DNA of 64,000 nucleotides from Sphagnum compactum (lineage: Eukaryota > Bryophyta > Sphagnopsida > Sphagnales). A model generated the notes under the pieces. It saw nothing but the letters and a program-made list of their open reading frames with translations, ran no database searches and was not told the origin of the DNA. The stretch's first letter is position 1. Every line of letters starts with the position of its first letter. Positions 12,501 to 24,500 of this stretch are shown in pieces. The translations under genes and the position numbers were made by a program. The stretch covers positions 15,679,872 through 15,743,871 of the forward strand of contig OZ234497.1 in the NCBI GenBank assembly GCA_965153455.1, given 5' to 3'.

Positions 12501-12680
12501 CGTAGGTTAGTGTTTTCACTGGCTTCTACCCACTATAGGGAGCTGATGAAGTCAGTGGGGAAGTTGTGATAGAGAAGTCACTATCATAACTTAGGTTAGT
12601 GTTTTCACTGGGTTCTCTACCCACTGTAGGGAGCTGATGAAGCCAGTGGGGAAGTTGTGATAGAGAAGTCACTAACATAA
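12501..12680. repeat. 89-bp tandem duplication
   Basis: Two nearly identical copies begin TAGGTTAGTGTTTTCACTGG (12503 and 12592) and end with GTGATAGAGAAGTCACTA. Few differences suggest a fairly recent duplication. No coding role is seen. Confidence 0.85.
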
Positions 12681-13850
12681 TGCTACAGTTGATGTTCCCT
12701 GAAGAGGTGTGAGAGTGGCACTGTTGTTCATATTGCTTTAGTGTTTTATTTGTACATGTCCAGAAATGATGTCAATGTAAGGTGGTCTGAGCCTAGGGGT
12801 GTGCTTGTAGTAATAGTGAATAAGATTGCATTGTGTGAGGACTCGGGTGCAGCAGTTAGAAGGCATTGGACTATGCAAAAAAAACTTGGGCTTTGTTTGG
12901 TCTGGGTATCCCTGGGGGCAAACAAGATTGGGCATTCATACAAGTTGCATTAACCCACTGAGGGCAGAGTGTTGGACATCACAAGAGGAGTGGGGAATAG
13001 AAGAGGGTTGAACTTGTATGTAGGTGGCTTTTGCCTTGCGCTTTCTTTGGGATTGGGAAATTGTTCTGGTGGATTAGTGATTGGGGGTGAGATGATTAGG
13101 GTATGCAAAGAGTAGTGACCTGAGAGAGTGATAGTGTGGCAACTAGTATGCAGATGCACGGGGATGGTGAGAGAGCTCAACAGGCCCGGTGAACAATGAA
13201 GGTACTGACCCAAGTGACCAGATCCCAATCATATGGTTTATTGCTTAGATTGGGTAAATTACCTAAGTGAGTTCATGAAGGTTTCAAGAAATCAAACCCT
13301 GATAGATTTTAGTATGTTTCACATTTCTGTTATTGAATGATGACAGCAGCAGACTACTTGTGTCTAATCAGGTTTTTCATGGAACAGTGTCTATGTTGTG
13401 TTGAGATGCAATTGTCCTCCTCCTTTGGTTACAGAGAAACTTTACTCTTTACATATAAGAGGAGCACCCAACTAGTGCTGTGGATATGAAAAGTGCTTGA
13501 GCTCATCTCTAACAATTCCTCTAGGTCACACATGTATTGGTATATGTCTACATGGTAACCTTGGAAGTCGAAATTTGAGCTGCTATGTTCCTCTTGTTGT
13601 AGCTTTGGTTCCAAATGCTGAAAGATAAATAGATTCAGATTGAAAGTTCTGGCAATGCCGTAATTGTCTGTCATTCCCTTTGTGAATTGATGTCAGGCCA
13701 TGGCAGCCCTCTGAAGAAATTTTGGTATCACTAGCCACATTGTTTGGAATCAAATGCCAGAATGGTGTTGCAAATTCTGTCCATCAAATTACAGTATTGA
13801 GCAATGTGCCAGAGCTGCCAATTCCAAAGTTTCTTGCATTCCTGTGATGT
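12681..13850. other. No assigned gene
   Basis: Mixed-composition sequence with short open stretches on both strands, for example minus 13440-13630 after the acceptor-like TTTATCTTTCAG. None carries a recognised domain. Confidence 0.3.
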
Positions 13851-13873
13851 GTTAACCTGAGTTCTTTAATGTC

Positions 13874-14806
13874 ATGGAAGGGGACTGGCTAGGGCCAATT
13901 CCAGACTCTAGCACACCAGTTTTGGTTATTCCAAATCTGCTCAAGCATTCTGAAACAGTGAGATGTCCCTTATTGGCAGATGCAATTTTTCCTGAAGCCC
14001 TCCACAAAAGGATTTTTTTTTGCAAGAGCTTGGAACATGGAGATGACATGTTCTTCAACCTCGACTGTCCAACTGACCGACTGTTTGAGAGCAATGTCAT
14101 ATGATCAGGGGTGCTGTGCACTGAAGTTAGGATGGCTGAAGTAATGATTGGATTGCTGCTGCAAGCAGCATGACATGACTCAATTTTACAGTGTGGATGT
14201 GAGTAATCAGCTGGGAATCTCTGAATTAGAGCAGTACAGCATAATCAGAATGTTATCCAAATGTTTCTGGGTTGCAGGGTCTTTGCAAGAGGGAGGGGGA
14301 AGTGTACGAGATACAGATCCATTGGCTGCTGATCATTGTTCTTCTTGTGTAGCTACGGAAATGGAATCAATGTTCACTCTGGATCCCTCAACTTGCAAGA
14401 TGGAGTACAGGTAAGAAGTATGAAGTGTACTCTGGAAGGTGAAAGGTAGATGTCCTCGCAGCAACTAAGTGTATTCCAATAAAATTGTCGTGTCAGTTGG
14501 GCACCTAGTCAAATCAGTTAGTGTGTTTACTTGATTGGTGGAGGGGGGGCAGTTTGTGTTTCTCAGACTTCATGCTTTGAGCACACTACTATCATCACCA
14601 TGTCTTGCTGTCAATGTTTGCAGATTACAAAGAGGTGTTGCAAGGGTCAGAGGATTGATAATATTTTATGGAGACAGCACTATCACTGTGTCTCCTGTGA
14701 ATATCCAGTACTGACCTGCTATCGTACACTGTCTGTCATACCATCTGCTTTGTGTATCCCAACTAGGGAGGTGTTGCTCAGTTGTTGCTCAGTTTATTAA
14801 GTAGGA
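13874..14806 (+). other. Exon-like open stretches, unassigned gene fragment
   Basis: Three plus-strand stretches look exon-like: 13874-14104 (open, ends TGA), about 14278-14411 (acceptor GGTTGCAG, donor TACAG|GTAAGA, about 45 codons including SVRDTDPLAADHCSSC) and about 14622-14690 (acceptor TTTGCAG). The 13.85-14.12 kb stretch is also open on the minus strand. I recognise no family and could not build a continuous in-phase model, so this is not called as a CDS. The composition matches the neighbouring gene-bearing DNA more than the AT-rich repeats. Confidence 0.3.
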
Positions 14807-15690
14807 CTCTGAGGAGCAGTCTGTTATCCAATCTACAGAGGTGTGTGCAACGTGCAGTTGGCTTTTGTAATGTTGTGATGTGCAGTGGGGACCCAAAGTA
14901 TGATGGATGCTGCTTTTGTATCTTTCAAAGCAAAGTTCAATAGTCAGGTGTTTGTTTCTATAGGCTAAATGTCAATCATGTGTTGTTATGGCTCATCAAA
15001 TCAAAAAACTTAACCTAGAAAGGAATTGTTCATATTCATTAGCTAACTATTTGGAGACATCATATGAAAGTGGAGAGGTTAAAACAGAATTGTCTGAATT
15101 CTTCTGAACATAATTCATAAGTTGTCTCTACTTTTGGCAATGTCTTGCAGTGGATGATGTGATCTGTGCTATCAGACTTCTTCTCTGCTGTATGTTTGGT
15201 ATGTATGTCTATTGTAATGCTCCCGAGATTTGAGTGTTTGTGACTTCGCATACCACAAGAAGTGGTCAATGTATACGTACACCTTGCAAAAAGTCAGATA
15301 TTGGCACCCCACAGAAGAGTTCTATCTCTGTGCTGCAAGTTGCAGCAAGAGCTTGGGTGTGGCAACTCTAAGGTGACCCAATTGCTCTTTCTTGCTCCTT
15401 AGGGAGGGAGGAGGTAGAGGCAAGTAACAATTTGTGAGCTTCTTGACTGCCACAGATGTACTCACATAGTCTCTAGGTACTTCAGATGAATTCACATGAC
15501 TTTTGGTCAGGTACTGTTCTTCCAAGAATCAGTACTCAATTCAAAGATACCATCAGCAACTTCTAATCTAGATGCAGCAGCAGCTTTGGTCTTGAAAGCC
15601 CACCATGATTATATACCATAACTGGTAAATTTGATTTTTTGAGAACTGTGATTATGAATCCTAAGAACCATCCTGATAACCTTGAGGGCC
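14807..15690. other. No assigned gene
   Basis: Minus-strand open stretches at 15060-15269 and 15322-15525 lack a recognised domain. The second encodes a Pro/Leu/Lys-rich peptide ending in TAG. No RNA gene is seen. Confidence 0.3.
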
Positions 15691-15699
15691 TGTTACTAT

Positions 15700-15945
15700 T
15701 TCTAATAGCCATATTAAAAACTAAAGGTGCTAAAATCAAAAAATTTGTCAGATTCTCAATAGCCAGAATTTGACTAAAATCTAAGAAAAATCACCAGATT
15801 TCCATACGTGGTTCAAGTAGGTAGCAAAGAAAAGGGGGGGATTTAAAAACAAGTTTACTATCATATTTAGCTTGTAGCCAAATTTGATTAAATCTTCTTG
15901 TAGATCATTGCCACTTTGGCTACATCACAAAATTGACAAAAAAAT
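15700..15945 (-). repeat. TTTAGCCAAAT dispersed repeat family, copy 1
   Basis: In reverse complement it reads TTTTGTGATGTAGCCAAA, then a GATCTACAAGAAGATTTA phrase, TTTGCTACCTACTTGAACCA and AAATCTGGTGATTTTT. The same phrase order occurs at 19720-19985 (inverted), 21291-21495 and 50738-50935, with a partial copy at 28750-28960. The size and lack of coding suggest a non-autonomous element; clear terminal inverted repeats were not found. Confidence 0.65.
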
Positions 15946-16317
15946 TCACTAGCATGAAAGAAAACCTTGGCTTAGTCATCATCCACTCCAACTGAGAAAG
16001 TGCCTTAAGCACCTATCATCATGAGCATGATGATGAGCTCTAATTGGAGTTGAAGCACTTGGGTGTATGTCCATTTGCGAGAACTTATTTTCTAGTGGAA
16101 GGACAGGAGTTATGTCAGGATTCTGATGGGATTCTGATATCTGAACAAAAATGTATTCTCGATGTTGCCAAAGGACGAATACAATTTATATGGGTGTTGG
16201 CTATGTAGACACATTCAGTTAAGTAGGACTGTTGTAGCTCCCCAAAAACTTGAGGATTGCAAACAATATGTGGGACTCATGGAAGAAAGCATGATGGGTT
16301 CACTGTAACAGTATTGG

Positions 16318-16672
16318 TCGGGTATATTGGCATGCACCTGGTATCAACACTCATTATCAAGGACCCTCTAGGCTGGGGGGTATTGGTACCAATATTGAGG
16401 CCTTACAAGTACCAACACACCAGCCACCTTCTAGAGACTTGAGGTAATACCAGGCATATATACCGGCATAAAAAAACCAGTTTCAATATCAAGTGTATAC
16501 CTCTGTGATTCCAACCCTAAAGTGGGTCTTGGACCCAGTTATCAGGACTAGGTTGGCATGCAAGTTTTCAAAAGAACCCAAACACTGGAACCCTAAACCC
16601 TAAACCAAGCTGTATGAATTTTTAAAACAAATACCCAATACCAGGACCAGGCTGAGATGTTCAAAAGTCAAT
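16318..16672 (+). repeat. Dispersed repeat family E, copy 1, with telomere-like heptamers
   Basis: It shares GAGGTAATACCAGG, TTGGACCCA, AGGACYAGGTTGG and AATACCCAATACCAGGACCA, in the same order, with 62698-62990. At 16591-16607 it holds just over two units of the plant telomere repeat in CCCTAAA orientation. This is too short to be more than a telo-box-like coincidence or a small interstitial repeat. Confidence 0.7.
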
Positions 16673-19070
16673 ATGAGAAAAAACATTGGACTATACACTA
16701 TACCATCCAGGTTACCAATGAGTCATGACTTGCTCTTACAATATTGAGACATGCAGACAGACAAAGGGGACAGCAACAATACCAGCAACTGCAAAATTTT
16801 AGTTCTTGAGGATGTTGTGAGTTTGGAAAAACAACAAAACAAGACCCTCTTTTGGAGTCCCCAGTAGACATATCTAGCAACAACAGTGACGAATAAGTAA
16901 AAAGTTTTGAACTCTGTCTCCATCCTATCACCACTCAAATGTGATGCACTCTAGTCACTATCGAGAAAAAGCACAACTATTTTCACAAGGAGATAGTACA
17001 TGTATGAAGCTTGTTTGATGGTTTAAGTTCAGAAGGGGATAAAAAATTCACAGCTATGCTAGCAATCATTATACATTATGCAATGACAGTGAGGAAAGTA
17101 GTCACAAAGTTCAATTTACAAGCTTGAGATCTACACTTGAAGATTGGGGTTTATCATTGCAAAATCTTGATGACATTTAAGTACTACAAGGGGTGATGGC
17201 TTTGGAAAGTTTATTTGCTAATGAAATAAAAACCTCAATGTTCCACATTTAATCAAGGTTGAATCTTTCAATTTATTGATCCATTTCACAACCCATTCGG
17301 CATCACCACCTGCAAGAAGCCAGTCCCATTTTCCCATTGAAAGAATACCTTCTGTATAAAACCCAAAAAATCTGGCTAAAAATTATGGTGGCACTAGAAA
17401 TGCTTGGAGGGCAGATATGTCATAGTTTCAAGAATTATGGAAGATAAGGAGGTCGAATACTAACCGATGTAAAAGGTTATGCTCAAACTTAGTGGTAGGT
17501 GGAGTGTTTCAAAAGTATGGTTTATGTGCAGCCCCCGCCTTTCTACGGTTGGTTACCATAGTTCTTAACGTCGAGTGTGAATGCACCTTTTGTCATATCT
17601 ATGATCTAAAGTGTTTGTAAACCATTTTCTATCAATGAAGGAAGGTAGTTTGTTCTGTTTTGTAATTATGAGATCCACTGAACCGGGATGCTTCAGATTG
17701 TGTTCTTGTTGTCTTTGGAAAGCTCTCAATGAGGAGGGGTGCATGAGCTTGGTTCCATGGCGTTTGGACTTGCAGTGCAAAAGTTCTTGAATATTGAATG
17801 ATTTCTTTACTAAAAATTAAATTAAATGGTGGCTGAAATTTTCGGAGGAATTGAAATGTGCCTTTGATGTTGTTGGAAATATCTTGATGAGCAGAATTTA
17901 ATAGAATTTATTTGGTGAGACTTGGATTCAGAATGTCGGAGATATGGATTTTAAAGTGATTTCTGCTGCTGAAAATTCAAATAAATTTCCAAAAAACCAG
18001 GTTTTGGAAGGAAAAATCAGTTGAGGACGTGGTAAGACTTGGGCCAATGGCACAGGCCACACCAGTTAATATTGCTATCACATGTACCACACAGATGTAA
18101 ATTTTGCAGAACATATGTGTCACAATTGTTTCAAGTACACAACAATCCCCACACCTAAAAGCGTGAAGGATAATTCAATCACTTTTGTGAATGAGCTAAC
18201 TCTTACAAAAATCACAACAATACCAACTCAATTATCAATTTTAGATTAATAAAGTTATCCATAAAGTCGTCCTGTCTTCACCCTCTCTTTGGGCCTGCTT
18301 TCACCCCCTATCCCCTCTTTCAGTGCTATCCGCAAAGTAAGGAAATTTAATATTTATTAAATCTCAGTTTGAAATGCTGGAACTCAACATTTAATGCACA
18401 AGGTTTGAGAGTAAATTATAGAAGTTGTACAGGTACTAGCAGTGAAAATATATGTAGCAGCAGGGGAGGCGGTCAGGAAAAAGGAAAGACAGGATGAAAC
18501 GCAGTTTACCACCAAAATTGGTGGAAAAACTAGTTTGGGTCCCAATTATTTCGTTTTCTAAAATTTTCATTCCCGATTACACTTTTGATGCCCTATTATG
18601 TCGAAGCTGGCCATTCTCACCCCTTAATCGCGTGACTTTACTGAAAAATCTACTATGTGAACATACTTTCTCAAGTATTTCTAGAACATTAATTTTAGTG
18701 TGATTGTCATTTGTTGGTGTTACCTAGTTCAATGTGAAAGGTGTTTTAATTTTTCCATGTTTGGTTTTCAAAGAGTGACTTATCTTTCACAATTCAAAAT
18801 GTTCTCACCTACAAACTGTAGAAATCTAAGTTCAAAACACACATAAATGAATCCCAAAACATTTTATATTCTCATGTGCTTTGAAACCTAGCAGCTCATG
18901 AAAAGATTCCAAGTAAAGTTTCAAGAATAATAATTAACAAATCTCCTTACATCTTGGAAGGATGGTATTGTCTCCTTGGTTCTTTGGTCTCATTGTCTTT
19001 CAATCTCCTCTATTGAAACTCAATATAATTCTCTATGTTTGCATTTTTGTTCCTTCACAAATGGGAGATA
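16673..19070. other. No assigned gene
   Basis: AT-rich sequence with short open stretches (for example minus 17565-17780) that show no domain. No repeat boundary was recognised. Confidence 0.3.
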
Positions 19071-19074
19071 CTAA

Positions 19075-19445
19075 GAGCATCTCCAGCGGCGCTCAGTATG
19101 TAACTCTGGATAGTAAAATTAAATGTCTAAGTTTAGCTGTTTTTTTTTCGCAACCTCACCAATAAAACTGAAACTGGAAACTGCAGATACATGGGGACAA
19201 TAGCAAACCACATGGGCCAATCATTGTGATCGACCAATCAGAAATACTGAACCGCCGTCAAGGTGCAATTCATTACACTCTTTTTGGGAGGTGCACAACT
19301 GTGTTGCGCCGTTTACCAGCCTCGGCAAGCTGCACGAATTTGGTGTGGAAAAAACAATTTCCTGAGCCTAACCGGCACATTTTGACTTTTTAGTAAAAAA
19401 ATCTTACTGTCTGGAGTCACATATTGAGCACCCTTGGAGATGCTC
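19075..19445. mobile_element. PIF/Harbinger-like MITE, copy 1 (371 bp, TAA target duplication)
   Basis: The left end GAGCATCTCCAGCGGCGCTC and the inverted right end GAGCATCTCCAAGGGTGCTC match closely, and the similarity runs on through CAGTATGTAACTC. A TAA trinucleotide flanks both ends (19072-19074 and 19446-19448), as expected for PIF/Harbinger insertion. There is no transposase; the interior is about 300 bp with GGGCCAATCA and CCGGCACATTTTGACTTTT phrases shared with the copy at 62.2 kb. Confidence 0.8.
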
Positions 19446-19448
19446 TAA

Positions 19449-19710
19449 GAGTATCTCCATTGGCCCCAGTAAAATGGCATGTACACATTCCTTTGGATGA
19501 GATATAACTTTCAAATAGCATGCAACTGAGTTTGGACCTGTAAATTCGCACAAGATACAATGATTTCCACAAGGGCGAGTAAAATCACTGCTTGTGATTG
19601 GCCGGCCATTATGATTGGCCAATGTGACAACACTTTAAAAATATTCTATAAGCATTTAAATATTATCTCACTTTTTTTACTGTCCAGTTTGTCAAGTTCA
19701 AGGATGAGGA
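19449..19710. mobile_element. Possible second TIR element abutting the first
   Basis: Immediately after the TAA duplication of the previous MITE, the sequence restarts with GAGTATCTCCATTGGCCCCA, a diverged version of the same kind of terminus. A weakly matching inverted end with CAGTAAAA spacing may lie near 19680-19710. The right boundary is uncertain. Confidence 0.35.
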
Positions 19711-19719
19711 GCAGCCTTT

Positions 19720-19985
19720 TTTTTTAAGCTAAATTTATCATGTTGGCTTTTTAAAGCTTCAAAATGGCTAAAAATATGCGTTGTTTTGGTTTTCTAGTGG
19801 CCAAATCTCTACAGTTAAAAAATATATATCGCCAGATTTCTCTATCTAGTTCCAGCATGTAGCCAATGATGTGAAGGAATTGTAAGCTTTTTTCTTCTCA
19901 TATCCTGTTCATAGCCAAATTTGGCTAAATGATATAATGGATGATCACCAACTCAGCTACATCACAAATATTTTTTAAATAATTA
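19720..19985 (-). repeat. TTTAGCCAAAT dispersed repeat family, copy 2
   Basis: In reverse complement it reads TTTGTGATGTAGCTGAGTTG, GATCATCCATTATATCATTT, AGCCAAATTTGGCTAT and then GAAATCTGGCGA, matching the other family copies in order. Confidence 0.65.
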
Positions 19986-19986
19986 C

Positions 19987-20016
19987 AATAATAATAATAA
20001 TAATAATAATAATAAT
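19987..20016. repeat. (AAT)n microsatellite
   Basis: About ten uninterrupted AAT/ATA units. Confidence 0.95.
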
Positions 20017-20310
20017 CCAGGGGAGAAATAATTAGCACTCTATGTTGCATGTGATAAACACTGGTAGCCCCAATAGAGGGTGTGGGTGAGATGCTGCAAC
20101 CACAACCTTGGTAGCCTAGCTCTTGATCTTAATAGGTCATGTCAGTCTTTGAGAGAAGGAGGAGGAGGAGGGGCCTGCATGTGTGTATTTCTGAATGTGG
20201 ATGTGGCTGCCAATTCTTTTTCTTTTGAGGGGGTGACGCTTTAACTACCACTGCTGTATCCATCATCTGACATGCATATAATCCGTAGTCCTAGTCTTTT
20301 CACTTGAAGA

Positions 20311-20369
20311 CAAAGAAGAAGAAGAAGAAGAAGAAAGATGAAGAAGAAGCAGCAGCAGCAGCAGCAGCA
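20311..20369. repeat. Compound (GAA)n/(GCA)n microsatellite
   Basis: A run of AAG/GAA units passes into seven GCA units. On the minus strand it reads as poly-Phe/Ser/Ala, which explains a spurious open frame there. Confidence 0.95.
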
Positions 20370-20540
20370 CAGTGTCTGCTGCTTCTTGTCCACACAAAGT
20401 GAAACCATCTGAGTTGAATGAGTTGTGACTCACTTTGGGATGGGGAGTCAGGACAAAAAGATTTGATGATCTGCATGCATGCAATGTGCAAAATTTGAGC
20501 AAGTGGGTAGTCTTGAGTTTTCACTCTTTTGTTTGGGTGC

Positions 20541-20602
20541 TCACTCTGATCACTCTGATCCAACTTTGATCTCACTCTGATCACTCTGATCACTCTGATC
20601 CA
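20541..20602. repeat. Short tandem repeat, 9-bp unit ATCACTCTG
   Basis: ATCACTCTG is repeated several times, interrupted by CCAACTTTG and ending CCAATC. The two sub-blocks look like a duplication of a smaller array. Confidence 0.8.
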
Positions 20603-20770
20603 ATCTTTGAGGAAGAGACTAAACATTGGTGTAGGATTTGGGCATAAAATTTTGGTTCCAACTTGACCCAACATGTGAGTGACATCTGGAATATTATGCA
20701 TGCATACCATGAATGGACATGTTCCATCCAATTGCATGCATCTCTGAGTGAGAAGTTCTAAATCGAGTAA

Positions 20771-21139
20771 GAGCAACCGCCACTTGTGCTCAGTATGTGT
20801 CCTGGCAAATTAATTAAAATTGGATGAAGAAAAGTCAAAACATGCCAGCAGCATGGTTTTCGCCCAGCATTTGTGTAGAGTTTTAAGAGGCTATTGGAAG
20901 GCGCAGCAAAGCCTAACACCTGACAGAGAACAGTGTAATTAAATATGACCTGACTGCCGCTCCCTATTTCTGATTCATCAATCATAATGATTGGTCCATG
21001 TGGTTTGTTCTTAGTAGTCTCCAGCTTATTTGCAGTCCCAATTTTAGTTTTATTGTTGGGGGTGGAAAAAAATTATTCACTAAACTTGGATGTGACAACT
21101 ATTTTTGCAGGGTCACATAGTGAGCACAGCTGGAATGAT
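20771..21139. mobile_element. PIF/Harbinger-like MITE, copy 2 (369 bp, TAA target duplication)
   Basis: The left end GAGCAACCGCCACTTGTGCT and the inverted right end GATCATTCCAGCTGTGCTCA align with copy 1 through the shared GTGCTCA(G)TATGTG core. TAA flanks both sides (20768-20770 and 21140-21142). It has nearly the same length as copy 1 and no transposase. Confidence 0.7.
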
Positions 21140-21290
21140 CTAAGGAAGGTTTGGACTTGCCATAAGGAACAAAATCATTAGGGGGTGAACTTCTTGTTTC
21201 ATAATTTGCTGTTGCACAGTTGGTTAAATTTTGTGAGCTTTCAAAGACAATTCATTCTCTACTTCTGTAAGTATCAGTGTTTTTTTGTTT

Positions 21291-21495
21291 GTCAATTTTG
21301 TGATGCAGCCAAATTGCTGATGATCCATGGAAAATTTAGCCAAATTTAGTGATGAACAAGATACAAAATTTAATCATCTTCCTCTATTTTTGGCTACCTT
21401 CTTGAACCAAGTATAAAAATCTGGTGCTTTTTCTTTTTTCTTTTTTTTTTTCAAATTTTGGTGATTGAAAATTCCAAAATTTTATGCAACAATCC
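21291..21495 (+). repeat. TTTAGCCAAAT dispersed repeat family, copy 3
   Basis: It begins TCAATTTTGTGATGCAGCCA and carries GATGATCCATGGAAAATTTA, GGCTACCTTCTTGAACCAAG and AAAATCTGGTG in family order. Confidence 0.65.
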
Positions 21496-21981
21496 AAAGA
21501 ACAAGATAAAACGCCCCCAAAAAAAAGAGTGCAAAAAAGTATTAGGCCAAGAGGTTATGAAATGGTTAGTGCCTTCATAATTAACAACATTCAGGGATCA
21601 ACCCAATCTAGTAGACCTCCACTTTAGTCAATGTAGAGTTTACACATGATTTTAAACTCCTCAATTTTGAAGCTTTTCTTAAGAACTTAGTCCAATAGTA
21701 TTATTATATACAGAATTTGAGACATGATAATGGACACCTTTCATCTCTCAATCAACCCCCAACCTATTTAACTAGGTATCCCCTCCGATTTATGGCAAAA
21801 CCTAGTGTTTTTTTTCTAGTGTACCTGGAGAGCACCTCACTTGGTATACAAAGCTTGTGACCTTCACAAAAAGTGTAAAGCCCGCAGATGCAGGCTTTAA
21901 CATTAGGGTAATAATCATCAGTGTATTGTGGTTATTAGAATTTTTGCAGATGCCTGTTGGTTATCAAGCTGGATATACCCA

Positions 21982-22583
21982 CTTAGGGTAGACCGGCTGG
22001 TGACCGAACACTTAAGTGCTCGGGGCAGGCTGGATCCGAGGGGAGGGCTCCATTGTTTCTAGTGTCCAAACAAAACTTGAACCCCTCCTCTTGGCACATC
22101 TGACGCACTAGCAATTGTCAAAAATGGATTAGAAATGAGAAAGTTACAGCCCTCAAAGTAAAGGGGGTCAAGAACTTAAAAAAACAAACCCCCAAACACA
22201 ACAAAGGTCGATTCTCCAACACCCAAAAATTTCCTTGTATGATGCTCTGTTCTTATCAGAGTTCGAAGATGATTTTAAGAACTTCAGGTGGCACTCCTAT
22301 AGCACTTTAAATTGTTTAAAATTAATGAGAAATAAGAAAGTTGTGAGTTTTGAAAGTAGGAGGGGTCCAAAGAGAAGGAAAAAAAAAACGTTTCAAAAGC
22401 TTTTTTTTCTTCTTGTAATGTTTTTATTAATCCTTTTCCTTCACCCTTCAAAGATGATTTTTAGCACTTGAGGTAGCGCTCCCGTAACATTTTAAATCAC
22501 TCAAAATGAAGCACATATGATGAAAATATAAATAAGTGTTCAGTCATAAGCAGGAAATCAATGATGGGCTGGTCTACCCTACC
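21982..22583. mobile_element. Possible 0.6-kb TIR element
   Basis: TAGGGTAGACCGGC at the left (about 21985) is matched in inverted orientation by TAGGGTAGACCAGC at the right (about 22567-22580). No target duplication is evident. The interior carries two copies of an inverted monomer (22265-22330 and 22445-22505) related to the direct repeats at 23.15-23.62 kb. No transposase is present. Confidence 0.45.
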
Positions 22584-22859
22584 TGGTGGGGGCATTAAAT
22601 ATCAAAAAAAAAAGAAGTTGGAATAGAACCTTGGTTCTGATTTTATTTTATTTTAAATCGTCTTTCTAACCTCTGGTTTTTTTATGAAAACTGCCAGTTT
22701 TTTTATGTTTATGAAATAATTGGAACTGGCTGTTCTCTGATTCTCTTTTTTTCTCAAAAAACTGGAAAAAAAAAAAACAAAATAATGAAATGGTTTCTCA
22801 AAGAACCATTAAACCCAATGGTTCTTTGATTTTTTAAAGAACCAGAACCATAAAAATCA

Positions 22860-22880
22860 AATAACCACGCAACACTGGGA
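22860..22880. mobile_element. Isolated hAT-like terminus
   Basis: AACCACGCAACACTG resembles the right terminus of the complete hAT element at 53.8-58.8 kb and of the small element at 40.6 kb. I found no matching left end nearby, so this is probably a truncated copy; a second isolated terminus lies near 24000-24014 (AACCACCCAACACTA). Confidence 0.35.
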
Positions 22881-23149
22881 ATAATGCGTGCATCCCCGGC
22901 CTCAAGAACATGGGAGTAGGGTCTGGCTTTTTGAAGATTTTAAAAAGCAAAGAACCTCTTGCTTAGGGTTTTTCAAAACCCTAAAAACATGGTGGATTTC
23001 ATGAAATAACTGGCAAAGAAATACAAAAAAGGTTATTTGCTTAGTTTTTTTTTTTAAAAATTGGGATTTACAACAGTTAATAAGGTTAACATGCTCTTCA
23101 TTGAACACAGGCCAGTAACTGAATATTTTTAGATCTTTCTCATTTCTTG

Positions 23150-23625
23150 TTTGTTTGGAGTGATGTAAAGAGTTATGGGAGTGCAAGCTAAGCTCTACAT
23201 TATCTTTTTCAGTTTCAGAGGCAAAGGCACACCACAAAATAAGCACAAAGCACACGAAAATCACATAATGTATTTTTTTATAAATGACTTTATATTTGTA
23301 AATCTCATATTTTTCTTGTTTTTTTGTTCACTTTGAGTGATTTAAAGAGCTATAGGTGTGTCAAGTTAAGCTCTATGTTACCTTGTTTAGCTTCAAAGGT
23401 AAAGGAACAACAACAAAACAAAACAAAAAAAAAAGAGCTCTTTAAGGAAGATGAATATGTTGAAGCCTAAATCATATTTCAGGTCAATAATTGAACACAC
23501 CTACATTTGACAATCATATTTTTCTCATATTTTGTTCGTTTTGAGTGATCTAAATGACTATGAGTGTGCCGAGCCGAGCTCTAAAAAAGACTTTTCAACT
23601 TGAAAGGCAAAGGAGCAATGTCTCA
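23150..23625 (+). repeat. Three direct repeats of a monomer, about 177-210 bp apart
   Basis: The core GAGTGATNTAAA followed by GCTATRGGNGTGYC and AGCTCTA recurs at about 23157, 23334 and 23544, each followed by a TTCAAAGGCAAAGGA-like phrase. Inverted relatives lie at 22.27-22.50 kb, so the whole 22.2-23.6 kb stretch could fold back on itself. Confidence 0.55.
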
Positions 23626-24284
23626 AGAGGCTCTTCAAGAGCTTAAGTGTTTGCTCACCAACCCTATTTACACAATATCATAACCAATTGTTAGAAGGCA
23701 TGACAACACACCAATGAACAGTAACACACACGGAGTTATAACTCGTAAGTCACATGTATGGAGTACCCTGACACAGCATCAGTCTGCCACTGTTACTCCT
23801 CATCACAAACAACCAATTATGTCCGGTAATCAGCTCAAAAATTACCTAGTCTAAAATCAGTTCCTAAACTTTTGAGAACCAGAGTCCTATGCATCACAAC
23901 CCGTTGTTTGATTGATTTTTCAAAGACCCATGGTTGTATATTTTAAAGAACCACATTGGAACTGTCAGTTATTATGTGCCATTTCTAAATAGGAAAAAAC
24001 CACCCAACACTAGTGACCACCACACTCCTACAATTAAAAAAATTTCAAATCATGAAGATTTATGCAAGAAGAAACGGCATAAAGCTCCTCCATTTGTGCT
24101 ATTAATATGGACAAGTACTGCAAACCTGATGATATGGTGACACAAATTCATTCAAAGCAGATAGGTACCCCCATCATCACAAAAGAGTCTACAATGAGAG
24201 AAAGAAAGATCACAGGATACACAAATATTAATACCTGAAAAGGCCAAGCCACTAGGCCAGAGTGAACCAACAGCCACCAGCTCG

Positions 24285-24500
24285 CCATGAGGGATGGATG
24301 GATGGATGATAGATGGACAAGAAACATTTTTTTTCATTGAGTTCCAATTCCCTACTTAACCACAGTGGTTACCTCAGTTTCCGTTTTTACCACCTACATG
24401 CAAACAACCCACTAACCCTTACCTCACTTACTGGCCGTTTACATGCATCTACTTAGCTAGTAACCATATACTATCCTACCTACGTACCTACCTACAGGAC
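24285..24500 (+). repeat. Dispersed repeat family D, copy 2
   Basis: It carries GCCATGAGGGATGGATGGAT, ACAAGAAACATT, TTCATTGAGTTCCAATTCCC and CTACCTAC tracts, matching 3703-3830 and the inverted copy at 59780-60020. Confidence 0.55.

Noticed and set aside
16591-16607. Telomere-type CCCTAAA units near a telomere-factor gene
   Set aside because: Only about two units inside a dispersed repeat; too short to indicate a telomere or a regulatory link.
20263-20776. 158-codon minus-strand frame
   Set aside because: It is driven by (GAA)n/(GCA)n and 9-bp repeats, giving runs of Phe/Ser/Ala/Ile; no domain.
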